This document shows positions 1-9,823 of a stretch of DNA of 64,000 nucleotides, one piece after another. Origin of the DNA: Janthinobacterium lividum PAMC 25724 (GTDB taxonomy: Bacteria; Pseudomonadota; Gammaproteobacteria; Burkholderiales; Burkholderiaceae_D). The translations under genes and the position numbers were made by a program. Location of the stretch: the NCBI GenBank assembly GCA_000242815.2, contig AHHB01000028.1, positions 186,001 to 250,000 on the forward strand, written 5' to 3'. Numbering within the stretch: the first letter of the stretch is position 1; every line of letters begins with the position of its first letter. Under the pieces are notes generated by a model. That model searched no databases. It worked only from the letters and a program-made list of their open reading frames with translations, and was not told the DNA's origin.

Positions 1-1557
1 GGCGTCGCGCAGCAGGGCGCCATCGGCGAACACGCCGTGCACCTTCAGGTCGAGCGCGCCTTGCGCTTCGGGCACGGCGATGACGGCGTCGTCCTTCATC
101 ACGCGGGCAAACGCATACGGTTTCTCGTCGATCAGGCGATGCTCGCCGCGCGCCAGGGCAGGGTGGCGCAGACGGAACTGGCCCAGCTTGCGCGCATGCG
201 CCAGTATGGCCGCATCCATGGTTGTCCAGTTCATGTCGGAGCGCGTGGCCTGCTGTTCGTCGCCGATGGGTGCCGCGCCAGGCTGGCGACCGCTTTCATC
301 GCCGTAGAACAGCTGCACGCCACCGGGTGCCAGCAACAGGGCGGACAAGCCATGTTTCAGTTCCTTGCGCGGGAACAGGCTGGTATCGTGCGAAGAGATA
401 TACGACAGGATGTCGTAGCGGGGACTCTTATTCAGCAAGCCCGCGTACCGGCGGTAGACGCCATCGATGCTTGCCCAGTCGCCGCCGGCGCGGTGTTGAA
501 AGTCGAAATTGATCATCGAGTCGAAGCCGGCATCGAACCAGCTGCTGCGTTCGGGGCCATGGCCCCACGCTTCGCCCGTCATCCAGAACGGCGCGTCATC
601 AATCTTTTGCTGCGGATGGCGCGCCTTCCAATCCCTGAGGGCATCGGTGGCCGCCGCGCGCAGGGCCAGCCAGCTGGCCGGCTCCACGTGCTTGACGGTG
701 TCGGCCCTGAAACCGTCGACGCCGAATTCGCGCACCCAGTCGGCCAGCCAATGAACAAGGTAAGAACGTACTGTCGCATCGGGCAGGGCCACGGCGCGCG
801 TGTCGCTTTTACGCTGCAGTATCGGTGGCAAGCCCACGGCTTTGCCGCTCTCCGTGCGGAAGTCGGGCAGATAGGCCAGTTGCATGGTGACATCATCCTG
901 GCCGCCCTCGCGATAGCCGGGCAAGCCCGCGCGCACCCAGTCCGGCCCCCACCACTGCGCGAATGCGAAGTTGTTGTAGTCGATGAAGCTGTGATAATCA
1001 CGCAAGCCGGCCTTCTCGTGGCCGGGCCACAGCACGGGCACCTTGTATTGCGCCAGGGTGCGCAAGTCCGCGTAGCCGGGGTGGTTCAGCACCACGTCGA
1101 ACAGCACGCGGATGCCTTGTGCGTGCGCCGTGTTGATCATCTCGCGCAATTGTTCGCGCGTGCCCATGTTGGCGTCCATGGTGGTGTAATCGAGCGCCCA
1201 GTAGCCGTGGTAGGCGTAGTGCTGGAATTGCTGCTTGCCGCCCACCACCCAGCCGTGTATCTGCTCGTACGGCGCCGTGATCCACAGGGCGTTGACGCCC
1301 AGGTCTTGAAAATAGCCGGCTTTCAGCTGTTGCGTGATGCCGGCGATGTCGCCGCCGTGAAAGCTGCCCACATCGCCGCCTTGCGGGTCGGCCGCGCGGC
1401 CATAACTATGGTCGTTGCCGGGATCGCCGTTGGCGTAACGGTCCGTTACGACGAAGTAGACGATGGGGTTGTCGGAGAATTTTTCCGAACCCTCGCTCCC
1501 TGCGTGCGCCGAAGCGCACAGGAGCAGGGCGGTCAGCGTCGTCAGGGAGCGTCGCAT
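1..1557 (-). CDS. malS: Periplasmic alpha-amylase MalS-like, 3' end cut by window edge
   Basis: A GH13 alpha-amylase that would hydrolyse maltodextrins in the periplasm before import. The frame starts at an ATG at 1557 and is open to base 1, giving 519 codons without the stop. Residues 1-19 form a signal peptide ending in a Ser-Ala-His-Ala type site. The chain then starts with the catalytic barrel (PIVYFVVTDRYANGD). Recognisable MalS segments are NALWITAPYEQIHGWV, LFDVVLNHPGY, GVDGFRADTVKHVE (nucleophile Asp), FWMTGEAWGHG (acid/base Glu) and YISSHDTSLF. The resemblance to E. coli MalS is strong from memory, but the N-terminal extension of about 200 residues in the E. coli enzyme is absent. 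The start lies 2 bp after the malG stop, so it is the last visible gene of the mal operon. Confidence 0.9.
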   Translation of the reverse strand, partial: MRRSLTTLTALLLCASAHAGSEGSEKFSDNPIVYFVVTDRYANGDPGNDHSYGRAADPQGGDVGSFHGGDIAGITQQLKAGYFQDLGVNALWITAPYEQIHGWVVGGKQQFQHYAYHGYWALDYTTMDANMGTREQLREMINTAHAQGIRVLFDVVLNHPGYADLRTLAQYKVPVLWPGHEKAGLRDYHSFIDYNNFAFAQWWGPDWVRAGLPGYREGGQDDVTMQLAYLPDFRTESGKAVGLPPILQRKSDTRAVALPDATVRSYLVHWLADWVREFGVDGFRADTVKHVEPASWLALRAAATDALRDWKARHPQQKIDDAPFWMTGEAWGHGPERSSWFDAGFDSMINFDFQHRAGGDWASIDGVYRRYAGLLNKSPRYDILSYISSHDTSLFPRKELKHGLSALLLAPGGVQLFYGDESGRQPGAAPIGDEQQATRSDMNWTTMDAAILAHARKLGQFRLRHPALARGEHRLIDEKPYAFARVMKDDAVIAVPEAQGALDLKVHGVFADGALLRDA

Positions 1558-1559
1558 GG

Positions 1560-2450
1560 TCAGCCCTTTACGCCGCCAGCCGTCAGGCCCGAGATCATCC
1601 ATTTTTGCGCCAGCAGGAACACGGCCGTGATGGGCAGGCCGGACAAAATGGCTGCCGCGGCGAAGTCGCCCCATAGGTATTTTTGCTCGTACAGGAACAG
1701 CTTCGAACCGACGGCCAGGGTCAGGTTGTTCTGTTCATGCAGCAGTACGGAGGCGATCGGATATTCGATGATGGCGCCGATGAAGGACAGCAGGAAGACC
1801 ACCATCAGGATCGGTACCGTCATCGGCAGCAGCACGTAGATGAACGCCTGCCATTGCGTGGCGCCATCGACCTTGGCCGCTTCCTCGATTTCGATGGGGA
1901 TGGTTTGATAGTAGCCCTTGATGGTCCAGATATGCAGGGCGATGCCGCCCGTGTAAGCGAGCACCAGGCTGCCGTGGTGGTCGATGCCCAGCCATGGCAC
2001 GTAATTACCCAGCACATCGAAGATGGCGTAGATGGCCACCAGTGCCAGCACGGCGGGGAACATCTGCAGCAGCATCAGCGCCGACAGGGTTTGCGACTTG
2101 AAGCGGAACTGCATGCGCGCGAACGCATATGCGCAGGTGGTCGACAGCAGCACGGTGACGGTGGCGCTCATGCTGGCCACCTTGATGGAATTCCACAGCC
2201 ACAGCAGCACGGGGAAGTCCGGCTCGACCAGGGTGCCGTTGGGCGCCTGGTAAGACATGCCCAGCGCCAATCGCCAGTGCTCTAAGCTGATCTCGGGCGG
2301 GATCAAACTGCCCGAGGCGAAGTTACCGGGCCGCAATGAGATTGACAAGATCATCAGGAAGGGAAACATCACCAGCGCGATCAGCGCGATCACGGCGACG
2401 TGGGCCGCCAGGATGCGCCAGCGGTTGGAACGGTCGACAACGATAGCCAT
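1560..2450 (-). CDS. malG: Maltose/maltodextrin ABC transporter permease MalG
   Basis: Inner-membrane permease of 296 residues. It has a hydrophobic segment near residues 15-37 and several further transmembrane helices. The EAA loop that docks on the ATPase is visible as [21 protein letters not shown]. The length matches E. coli MalG (296), and the C terminus AGGVKG is also typical. The stop is 2 bp before the malS start and malF ends 9 bp upstream, so the three genes are surely co-transcribed. Together with MalF it forms the channel fed by MalE and driven by MalK. Confidence 0.95.
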   Translation of the reverse strand: MAIVVDRSNRWRILAAHVAVIALIALVMFPFLMILSISLRPGNFASGSLIPPEISLEHWRLALGMSYQAPNGTLVEPDFPVLLWLWNSIKVASMSATVTVLLSTTCAYAFARMQFRFKSQTLSALMLLQMFPAVLALVAIYAIFDVLGNYVPWLGIDHHGSLVLAYTGGIALHIWTIKGYYQTIPIEIEEAAKVDGATQWQAFIYVLLPMTVPILMVVFLLSFIGAIIEYPIASVLLHEQNNLTLAVGSKLFLYEQKYLWGDFAAAAILSGLPITAVFLLAQKWMISGLTAGGVKG

Positions 2451-2459
2451 TACTGTCCT

Positions 2460-3971
2460 TTATGCTTTGTTCATGCGCGTCAGGCGCATGTTGACCAGCG
2501 AAATCGCGGCCACGAGGAAGAAAATCAGGGTCGAGATGGCGGCGGCCAGGCCAAAGTTCTGTCCGGAATCCTCGAACGCGATGCGGTAGGTATAGGACAC
2601 GAGCAAGTCCGTCGTGCCGGCCGGTAAGGTGGTGTCGAGGAAATCGGGACGCCCGCCCGTCAGCAAGCTGATCAGCACGAAATTGTTAAAGTTGAAACCC
2701 AGGCTGGCCACCATCAAGGGCGTCAGCGGCTTGATGATCAACGGCAGGGTGATCTTGAAGAAATTCGTCAGCGGTCCCGCGCCGGCCAGGGCCGACGCTT
2801 CATACAGGTCCGACGGGATCGCCTTGATCAAGCCCATGCACACGACCATCATGTAGGGGTAGCCGAGCCAGGTGTTGACGATCAAAATCATGGCCTTAGC
2901 CAGCGTGGTGTCCGAGAACCAGGCGGGCTTGATGCCGAACAGGGCGTCGAGCACGAGGTTGATTTCACCAAAGTTATTGTTGAACAGCCCCTTGAAGACC
3001 AGGATGGAAATGAAACCGGGCACGGCGTACGGCAGGAACAGCAGGGTGCGGTACAGGCCGCGGAAGCGCAGCGCATCCCAGTTCAAGAGCACGGCCAGCA
3101 CCATGCCCAGGCCCGTCGTGGTGGCCACGCTGATCAAGGCGAAAACGATGGTCCAGACGAAAATGCGCAGGAAGGGGCCGCGGAACGCTTCGTCGGAAAA
3201 GATCTTCACGAAGTTGGCGAAGCCCACGTTGACCTTGAAGCCCGGTTCCAGTTTCGTGCCATCGGGCATTTCATAAAAGCCTGTTTTGAAGTTCGGTTTG
3301 ACCAGTTCGCCCGTGGCGATTTTTTTCAGGGTTTTGTCGGGCAGTTGCTTGTAGACATGCGCGACGGGGCCGAATTCGCGCAAACCGACCATGCGCAGCT
3401 CGATTTTGTTCGGCATGACGAGGGTGAGCTGTTTCAAATCCTTTTGCAGCGCGATGATGTCCTTGATGGGCAGCGGCGGGGCCAGCACGGGCGCCTGCAC
3501 GGGGTCGGCCGGCGCCACCTCCACGGTCAAAGGTACGGCGCGCTTCAGGGCCAGCGGCTCGGACAGCAGCACGTCGCCCGTGTCCGGGCTTTCCAGGCGC
3601 AAGCGATATTGCTTGTTGTCCTGGTGCACGGTCAGCGCGTAGCCCGTGCTTTCCACGCGCTGCGTCTCGTCGAGCAAATATTGCGTGGCCCGCTCATAGG
3701 TGAGCAGGTTGCGCGAACTGAAATTGGTAAAGCCGATCGACACCGTGTACACCATCGGCAGCAGCACGAAGACGATGACCGCCGTGATGCCGGGAAACAG
3801 ATAACGGTAGGCATAGGCGCGCGGCGACGTGAAGACAAACGTCGTCAGGGTCAGCAAGCCGAGGAAAACGGCGGCCAGCATGGTCTGGCCGGAAATGTAC
3901 AACATGAAGAGCAGATACAGACCCAGCGCCATGCTGATGGTCAATACCGTAGGGCCGATAAACTTGCGCAC
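2460..3971 (-). CDS. malF: Maltose/maltodextrin ABC transporter permease MalF
   Basis: Permease of 503 residues, close to E. coli MalF (514) and longer than most sugar permeases. The extra length has the same origin as in MalF: N-terminal transmembrane helices (residues about 5-75), then a large periplasmic loop (about 95-260), then the core helices. The EAA loop reads EASALAGAGPLTNFFKITLP. Presence of the P2-type loop supports a true maltose system that contacts a MalE-type binding protein rather than a generic CUT1 permease. The start is separated from malE by a 128-bp gap filled by a palindromic element. Confidence 0.95.
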   Translation of the reverse strand: MRKFIGPTVLTISMALGLYLLFMLYISGQTMLAAVFLGLLTLTTFVFTSPRAYAYRYLFPGITAVIVFVLLPMVYTVSIGFTNFSSRNLLTYERATQYLLDETQRVESTGYALTVHQDNKQYRLRLESPDTGDVLLSEPLALKRAVPLTVEVAPADPVQAPVLAPPLPIKDIIALQKDLKQLTLVMPNKIELRMVGLREFGPVAHVYKQLPDKTLKKIATGELVKPNFKTGFYEMPDGTKLEPGFKVNVGFANFVKIFSDEAFRGPFLRIFVWTIVFALISVATTTGLGMVLAVLLNWDALRFRGLYRTLLFLPYAVPGFISILVFKGLFNNNFGEINLVLDALFGIKPAWFSDTTLAKAMILIVNTWLGYPYMMVVCMGLIKAIPSDLYEASALAGAGPLTNFFKITLPLIIKPLTPLMVASLGFNFNNFVLISLLTGGRPDFLDTTLPAGTTDLLVSYTYRIAFEDSGQNFGLAAAISTLIFFLVAAISLVNMRLTRMNKA

Positions 3972-3991
3972 GATGGATACCTGTAATGATA

Positions 3992-4082
3992 CGTAGGTCG
4001 GATTAGGCCCAAAGGGCCGTAATCCGACAACATTGTTGGCGGCACATGTCGGATTACGCGCTACACGCTAATCCGACCTACG
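3992..4082. repeat. Nested REP-like palindromic element between malE and malF
   Basis: Outer arms CGTAGGTCGGATTA (3992-4005) and its exact reverse complement (4069-4082) enclose a second inverted pair, CGTAATCCGACA (4018-4029) and its complement (4047-4058). A small GGCCCAAAGGGCC-like hairpin also lies at about 4007-4018. The GTCGGATTA core resembles repetitive extragenic palindromes that I recall as frequent in Oxalobacteraceae genomes; that attribution is from memory. Transcribed from the minus strand it would fold into a stable structure just after the malE stop codon. Confidence 0.8.
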
Positions 4083-4099
4083 CTCAAACAAAATATGGC

Positions 4100-5320
4100 T
4101 TAATTGGCCGTCGTAATCCGCTTCGCCGCCGCGTCCAGGCCATCCTTGGTGGACTGGCGGCCTTGCGTGATGTTTTCCAGCGCCGATTGCATCGATGACC
4201 AGAAGCGGCCCATTTCCGGGTTGTTCGGCATCGGGCGGCCCGCTTGCGCGCTTTCCATCGTCGCCTGGATGTTCGGATTGGTTTTCAATTCGGCGAACAG
4301 CACCTTGTTCGCTGGCGTGCCCAGCGGGACGTCGGCGTTGATGGTTTTCAGACCATTGAGCTGCAGCACCTGGTTTTCCAAAAATTCTGTCGCCAGGTCC
4401 TTGTTCGGGCTGGCTTTCGACACCATCGCGCCCAGCACGCCCACGAATGGGGTGGCCGTCTTGCCGGCCACGGTAGGAATCGTTGCCACACCGTAATTAA
4501 TTTTCGATTTGCGCGCGTTGTCCCACGACCATGGGCCGTTGATCATCATGGCGATCTTGCCCTGGTTGAAGCCCGCTTCCATCTCGGCATAGCCGGCGCC
4601 CTTCGGCATGGCGCCGCTGTTGATCAGGGTCATCAGCGCGTTCACGCCCGCCTGCGAACCGGCATTGTTGACACCCGTCTTGGCCGCATCGTAGCGGCCG
4701 TCGCTCTTGACTTCAAACGGGAAGCCGCCGCCCGCGCCCAGCAAAGGCCAGGTGAAATAGGTATTCGTGTAATCCCACAGGATGGCTTTCTTGCCTTGTG
4801 CCGACAGTTTTTTGTCCAGCGCGGCGATTTCCTCGAACGTCTTGGGCGGATTCGGCACCAGATCCTTGTTGTAGACGAGGGCCACGGCTTCGATGGAGAT
4901 CGGATAGCCCCAGGTCTTGCCGCCCACGGTAAAGGCGTTCCATGCCAGCGGCAGGATGGCGGCGCGCGCTTCCTTGCTTGGCGTCACTGGTTGCAGCAAG
5001 CCGGCGTCAATCCAGCCGCCGATGCGGTCATGCGGCCAGATCCAGATGTCCGGGCCCTTGCCGGCGGCCGCTGCCTGCTGAAATTTGTTCGGCGCATCTT
5101 CCGGGTGTTCGACGACGACCTTGATGCCCGTCTTCTTGGTGAATTCCTCGCCGACCTTGGCCAGGCCCTTGTAGCCTTTGTCGCCATTGATCCAGATCAA
5201 GAGGGTACCTGCTTCGGCCGCGTTTGCCATGCTGGCGGCGGCCAGGTTGCCGATGCCGGCCAGGGCGGCGGCGATCAGGGTGGTCTTGATGAAGCTGCGT
5301 TTCGCGTGTGTGACGGACAT
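4100..5320 (-). CDS. malE: Maltose/maltodextrin-binding protein MalE
   Basis: Periplasmic substrate-binding protein of 406 residues. A signal peptide spans residues 1-34 or so (ends MANAAEA). The mature start [20 protein letters not shown] followed by [17 protein letters not shown] and [15 protein letters not shown] is the unmistakable opening of MalE-type proteins (E. coli: [19 protein letters not shown]). This argues for maltose and maltodextrins as substrates. A good GGAG ribosome site lies 6-10 bp upstream. Hairpins follow it (malE-malF) and precede it (malK-malE), which may let malE accumulate above the membrane subunits. Confidence 0.96.
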   Translation of the reverse strand: MSVTHAKRSFIKTTLIAAALAGIGNLAAASMANAAEAGTLLIWINGDKGYKGLAKVGEEFTKKTGIKVVVEHPEDAPNKFQQAAAAGKGPDIWIWPHDRIGGWIDAGLLQPVTPSKEARAAILPLAWNAFTVGGKTWGYPISIEAVALVYNKDLVPNPPKTFEEIAALDKKLSAQGKKAILWDYTNTYFTWPLLGAGGGFPFEVKSDGRYDAAKTGVNNAGSQAGVNALMTLINSGAMPKGAGYAEMEAGFNQGKIAMMINGPWSWDNARKSKINYGVATIPTVAGKTATPFVGVLGAMVSKASPNKDLATEFLENQVLQLNGLKTINADVPLGTPANKVLFAELKTNPNIQATMESAQAGRPMPNNPEMGRFWSSMQSALENITQGRQSTKDGLDAAAKRITTAN

Positions 5321-5387
5321 GTCAATCTCCAGTATCTTTTTTTATGCTAAGTTTATGTTGAGTATCAAGGCTGAAACGATGCAACCA

Positions 5388-5415
5388 GGCCAGGCGGCGC
5401 CTGTAGCGCCTGGCC
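5388..5415 (-). promoter_or_regulatory. Hairpin in malK-malE intergenic region
   Basis: A perfect 9-bp inverted repeat, GGCCAGGCG (5388-5396) and CGCCTGGCC (5407-5415), sits in the 109-bp gap between the malK stop and the malE start. No U-tract follows on the minus-strand transcript, so it looks like an mRNA processing or stability structure rather than a full terminator. Function is inferred. Confidence 0.5.
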
Positions 5416-5429
5416 CCTTAAGTTCGCAA

Positions 5430-6515
<1,086 letters not shown>

Positions 6516-6539
6516 GTCGTCCTCACTGTGTCAAGCCGT

Positions 6540-6589
6540 CCCCGCTGATGCGCGGGGCTCGTTATTGTAATTGGCGGCACGGCCGCCAA
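6540..6589 (-). promoter_or_regulatory. Two tandem hairpins between glucosidase gene and malK
   Basis: CCCCGC/GCGGGG (6540-6545 and 6552-6557) and TTGGCGGC/GCCGCCAA (6571-6578 and 6582-6589, loop ACG) are perfect stems in the 84-bp gap between two co-directional genes. Neither is followed by a U-run on the minus transcript. They resemble the structures at the next two junctions of the operon and may act on mRNA processing or partial termination. Confidence 0.5.
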
Positions 6590-6599
6590 AGTCTGCGAT

Positions 6600-8237
6600 T
6601 TACGCCAGGGTGCCGAACCAGCCGCCATGCGCTGGCAGACTGATTTGCTGGCCTTCTTTGCTGCCTGGCAAGCCGTGACCGGCCAGGTCGGCCGCTGGCG
6701 CCGCATCGGGCCAGGCGAACGTGAGCGCTTGCGTGCCCAGGTTGAAGGCGGCCAGCACGGACGGTTGGCCGGGCAAGTCGCGGCGCAGGGCCAGCACGGG
6801 TTCGGGCGCATCGAAGAAAACGATGTCGCCGCCCAGCAATTGCGGTACGGTGCGGCGCCAGGCGAGGATGTTGTGCGCAAAGGTCAAGGGCGAGGCGCTA
6901 TCGCGCTCTTCGACGTCAACGGCGCGCGCCAGATGCTCGGGCGGCACGGGCAGCCAGGGTTTTGCCGAACTGAAGCCGCCATGCGGCGCGTCAGCCACCC
7001 ACGGCATCGGCGTGCGGCAGCCGTCGCGACCCTTGAACTGGGGCCAGAACGGGATGCCGTACGGGTCTTGCAGCGCCTCGAAAGGAATGTCCGCTTCGGT
7101 CAGGGCCAGCTCGTCACCCTGGTACAGGCACGGCGTGCCTTTCAGCGCCGCTTGCACGGCCAGCACCACCTTGGCCAGCGATGGCGACGGGTGTTGTCCG
7201 CCCCAGCGCGTCATGACGCGCACGCTGTCGTGGTTGCCCACGGACCAGGACGCCCAGCCGTCGGCCACTTGCGCTTCGAATTCTTCCACCTGCGTGCGGA
7301 TGTGCGCGGCGGAAAACTCCGCCGTCAGCAAGTTGAAACTGTAAGCCATGTGCAGCTTGTCGGCGCCCGTGTAGGCAGCCATGGTGGCCAGCGCATTGTC
7401 GTCGCCCACTTCGCCGATGGAAATGGCCTGATATTCGTCAAGCACGGCGCGCACGCGCTGCAGGTAGGCGATGTTTTCTGGCTGCGTCTTGTCGTACACG
7501 TGCGCTTGCATGCCGTACGGGTTGATGGCCGACACGCTGCTGGCGTCGCGCTGCGCGGCCGGCGGATTGTCGCGCAGCAATTGGTCATGATACGGGAAGT
7601 TGCAGGAATCGAAGCGGAAGCCATCGACACCGCGTTCCAGCCAGAAACGCAGGTTGTCCAGCTGCGTTTGCTGCACGGCCGGGTTATGGAAATTCAGGTC
7701 GGGCTGGCTGGCGAGGAAATCGTGCAGGTAGTACTGGCCGCGGCGCGGCTCCCATTGCCAGGCGGAACCGCCGAACACGGACAGCCAGTTATTGGGCGCC
7801 GTGCCATCGGGTTTCTGGTCGGCCCAGACATACCAGTCGGCCTTGGCATTGTCGCGGCTGGAGCGGCTTTCCACGAACCACGGGTGGACATCGGACGAGT
7901 GCGACAGCACCTGGTCGATCATCACTTTCAAGCCCAGTTCATGGGCGCGCGCCACCAGGCGGTCGAAATCGGCCAGGCTGCCGAACATGGGATCGACGTC
8001 GCAGAAGTTGGCCACGTCATAGCCGAAGTCTTTCATCGGCGACGTAAAGAAGGGCGAGATCCAGACGATGTCGGCGCCCAAGGCGGCGATGTAATCGAGC
8101 TTGGAGGTAATGCCGGGCAAGTCGCCAATGCCGTCGCCATTGCTGTCGAGGAAGCTGCGTGGATAAACCTGGTAAATGACGGCGCTGCGCCACCAGTCGG
8201 CGGGCAGGTGGGCGAGATTGTTCTGGATGGTCGGCAT
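6600..8237 (-). CDS. GH13 alpha-glucosidase (oligo-alpha-glucosidase)
   Basis: Cytoplasmic enzyme of 545 residues with no signal peptide. It would release glucose from imported maltose or maltodextrins. The GH13 regions are complete: WWRSAVIYQVYPRSF at the N terminus, the nucleophile in GFRFD (D210), the acid/base in SIGEVGDD (E276) and the third acid in VGNHDSVR (D337). First gene of the mal operon: its promoter carries two CAAAGCGCTTTG operators. Related enzymes are often named AglA or MalL. The exact linkage preference (1,4 or 1,6) cannot be read from sequence. Confidence 0.9.
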   Translation of the reverse strand: MPTIQNNLAHLPADWWRSAVIYQVYPRSFLDSNGDGIGDLPGITSKLDYIAALGADIVWISPFFTSPMKDFGYDVANFCDVDPMFGSLADFDRLVARAHELGLKVMIDQVLSHSSDVHPWFVESRSSRDNAKADWYVWADQKPDGTAPNNWLSVFGGSAWQWEPRRGQYYLHDFLASQPDLNFHNPAVQQTQLDNLRFWLERGVDGFRFDSCNFPYHDQLLRDNPPAAQRDASSVSAINPYGMQAHVYDKTQPENIAYLQRVRAVLDEYQAISIGEVGDDNALATMAAYTGADKLHMAYSFNLLTAEFSAAHIRTQVEEFEAQVADGWASWSVGNHDSVRVMTRWGGQHPSPSLAKVVLAVQAALKGTPCLYQGDELALTEADIPFEALQDPYGIPFWPQFKGRDGCRTPMPWVADAPHGGFSSAKPWLPVPPEHLARAVDVEERDSASPLTFAHNILAWRRTVPQLLGGDIVFFDAPEPVLALRRDLPGQPSVLAAFNLGTQALTFAWPDAAPAADLAGHGLPGSKEGQQISLPAHGGWFGTLA

Positions 8238-8320
8238 GAATGATTTCTTAAAAGTTGCCTGTAGCCTCGGCTATCAGGACAGCGCTGCTGGTTGGTAGGC
8301 GAACGTCTTATTTTAAAATT

Positions 8321-8332
8321 CAAAGCGCTTTG
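8321..8332. promoter_or_regulatory. LacI-family operator, promoter-proximal downstream site
   Basis: Perfect 12-bp palindrome CAAAGCGCTTTG downstream of the predicted -10 box of the glucosidase/mal operon promoter, in the early transcribed region. Identical to sites at lamB. Its centre is 32 bp from the other site here. Presumed target of the LacI-type regulator encoded at 8518-9531. Confidence 0.85.
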
Positions 8333-8343
8333 GGTATGAAATG

Positions 8344-8373
8344 AGTATAGTTCAAAGCGCTTTGAAAAGTAAA
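8344..8373 (-). promoter_or_regulatory. Promoter of the glucosidase-malKEFGS operon
   Basis: On the minus strand TTTACT (8368-8373) and TATACT (8344-8349) are separated by 18 bp. The spacer contains a complete CAAAGCGCTTTG operator, so a bound repressor would block RNA polymerase directly. The same arrangement occurs at lamB, which supports the assignment. No transcription data were available. Confidence 0.7.
8353..8364. promoter_or_regulatory. LacI-family operator inside the mal operon promoter spacer
   Basis: Perfect palindrome CAAAGCGCTTTG located between the -35 and -10 boxes of the mal operon promoter. Sequence and position match the first site at lamB. Confidence 0.85.
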
Positions 8374-8430
8374 GCGATACGCGCGCCAGACATACGATTT
8401 TTTTATGAGGGTGATTCAGGACAACAAGAT

Positions 8431-8474
8431 GGGTCCGACCCGCCGGGGGAATGCGTCCCAGTGGGACGCATTCC
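8431..8474. repeat. Double palindrome downstream of the lacI-type gene
   Basis: GGGTCCGACCC (8431-8441) is immediately followed by a perfect 12-bp stem, GGAATGCGTCCC (8448-8459) and GGGACGCATTCC (8463-8474), with a 3-nt loop. It lies 44-87 bp beyond the regulator stop codon on the minus strand. No U-run follows, so a classic terminator is doubtful. It may be an extragenic palindromic repeat or a transcription barrier before the mal promoter. Confidence 0.6.
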
Positions 8475-8517
8475 GATCACGCAGTGACCGGCCCCAGCAG
8501 TTGGCTCCAGGGGTAAA

Positions 8518-9531
8518 TCAGGCGTGTATTACCGGCCCGGTCGACTCGCCCGGCAACAGTTCGCACGGCCACAGCTCTTGCAAGTCGGCGACGGGCGTGC
8601 CATCCATCAGGGCCAGCAGCATGTGGATCATCTTCGCGCCGGCGCCGCGCGGGTCGGGCTGGACGACGGTGGTGACGTTGTGGCCGGCCAGGGAATCTTC
8701 CATCACGCCCCAGACGATCAGCGACATCTCGCTGCCGATGGCGATGCCCGCGTCGAGCAGGGCGCGCACGGCGCCCACGCCCGACATGTGATTGTCGACG
8801 ATGACGGCGGTGGGGCGGGGCGAGCGGGCCAGCAGGCGCTGCATCGCCTGGTAGCCGGCGCGGCGGTCGTGCGCATGGTCGACCAGATTGTCCGGATCGA
8901 CGGCCAGGCCGCCGGCCTGCATGGCGTGCTGGAAACTCTCGACGCGCTGGCGCACGAAGTTCAGGTCTGGCGTGGCGCTGATCAGGCCGATGCGCTGGTG
9001 GCCCAGCTGCGCCAGGCGCTCGACGGCCAGGCGCATGCCCGCCTCGTTGTCGTAGTCGAACCAGGCGTGCGGCTGGTTCAGCTGCGTGCGGCCATGCGCG
9101 ACAAACGGCATGCCTTGCTGCGCCAGGTAGGCGATGCGTTCGTCGTACGGTTTCGTGCGTCCGACGATCAGGCCATCGATGCGACGGCCCTTGACCATGC
9201 GTTGATAGGTGTGGAATTCATTGGTGGCCGAGGCGGGCGCGATCATCATGTCCATCTGCTGCGCTTCCAGCGCCTCCGACATGCCGCCGACGATGTCGAT
9301 GAACATGGGGTCGGCCAGGTCGTTCGGCATCAGCGGGTAGATGATGCCGACGATATTCGTGCGTCCCACGGCCAGGCTGCGCGCCATGGGGTTGGGGCGG
9401 TAGCCGGCGGCCTGCGCGGCGGCCAGCACCCGCTCGCGCGTGCGTTCACTCACTTCCGGATAGCCATTCAAGGCGCGGCTGACGGTGGTTTCGGATATTC
9501 CTAGCGTTTTGGCGAGATTTTTGAGGTTCAT
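8518..9531 (-). CDS. LacI-family transcriptional regulator of the mal genes
   Basis: Repressor of 337 residues. The N-terminal helix-turn-helix reads MNLKNLAKTLGISETTVSRALNG, with the hinge helix around NPMARSLAVGRT (residues 47-58). The periplasmic-binding-protein-like sensor domain fills the rest. It sits between lamB and the mal operon, both of which carry CAAAGCGCTTTG palindromes of the kind LacI-family proteins bind. I see no such site upstream of the gene itself, so autoregulation through this operator is not indicated. The inducer is presumably maltose or a derivative. It corresponds in role to proteins called MalR or MalI, but orthology is unproven. Confidence 0.9.
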   Translation of the reverse strand: MNLKNLAKTLGISETTVSRALNGYPEVSERTRERVLAAAQAAGYRPNPMARSLAVGRTNIVGIIYPLMPNDLADPMFIDIVGGMSEALEAQQMDMMIAPASATNEFHTYQRMVKGRRIDGLIVGRTKPYDERIAYLAQQGMPFVAHGRTQLNQPHAWFDYDNEAGMRLAVERLAQLGHQRIGLISATPDLNFVRQRVESFQHAMQAGGLAVDPDNLVDHAHDRRAGYQAMQRLLARSPRPTAVIVDNHMSGVGAVRALLDAGIAIGSEMSLIVWGVMEDSLAGHNVTTVVQPDPRGAGAKMIHMLLALMDGTPVADLQELWPCELLPGESTGPVIHA

Positions 9532-9626
9532 GGATGCTGCGTCTGGGATGGGTCGGGAGCGATGCAGGGTAGTTTATCTGATAAATGCCGGAATGATCAG
9601 GGGGATGACCCGCGGCGCCAGCGCCC

Positions 9627-9663
9627 AAAAAAATACGCGGGCAAACCCAGGGGCACCCGCGCT
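9627..9663 (-). terminator. Rho-independent terminator of lamB
   Basis: On the minus strand a CGCGGG...CCCGCG stem (9656-9661 and 9636-9641) is followed by TA and seven T residues (plus-strand A-run 9627-9633). It lies about 160 bp after the lamB stop and before the lacI-type gene, separating the two transcripts. Confidence 0.75.
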
Positions 9664-9823
9664 AAAAGAGGATACTGCTGAAAACACTACAGTGTAGCTG
9701 CCGGCCATCGCGTGCAGCGGCGAAATGGTGGGTCCGGATATTGCCTGCCCCTCGGTGAGCGGGCGGTGTTGCTGCCTGTGGCAGGCGTCCAGGGACGCTT
9801 GCCAAAGTTCTAGAGTCCCGCGC

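Noticed and set aside
37..1839. 600-codon open frame on the plus strand across malS and malG
   Set aside because: Antisense to two genes with clear family motifs; a shadow frame produced by high GC content, with no domain or ribosome site.
3992..4082. Possible insertion sequence ends
   Set aside because: No transposase between or near the arms, and the whole element is only 91 bp; better explained as an extragenic palindrome.
8431..8474. Rho-independent terminator for the LacI-type gene
   Set aside because: The hairpin is strong but no T-run follows on either strand, so it is listed as a palindrome.
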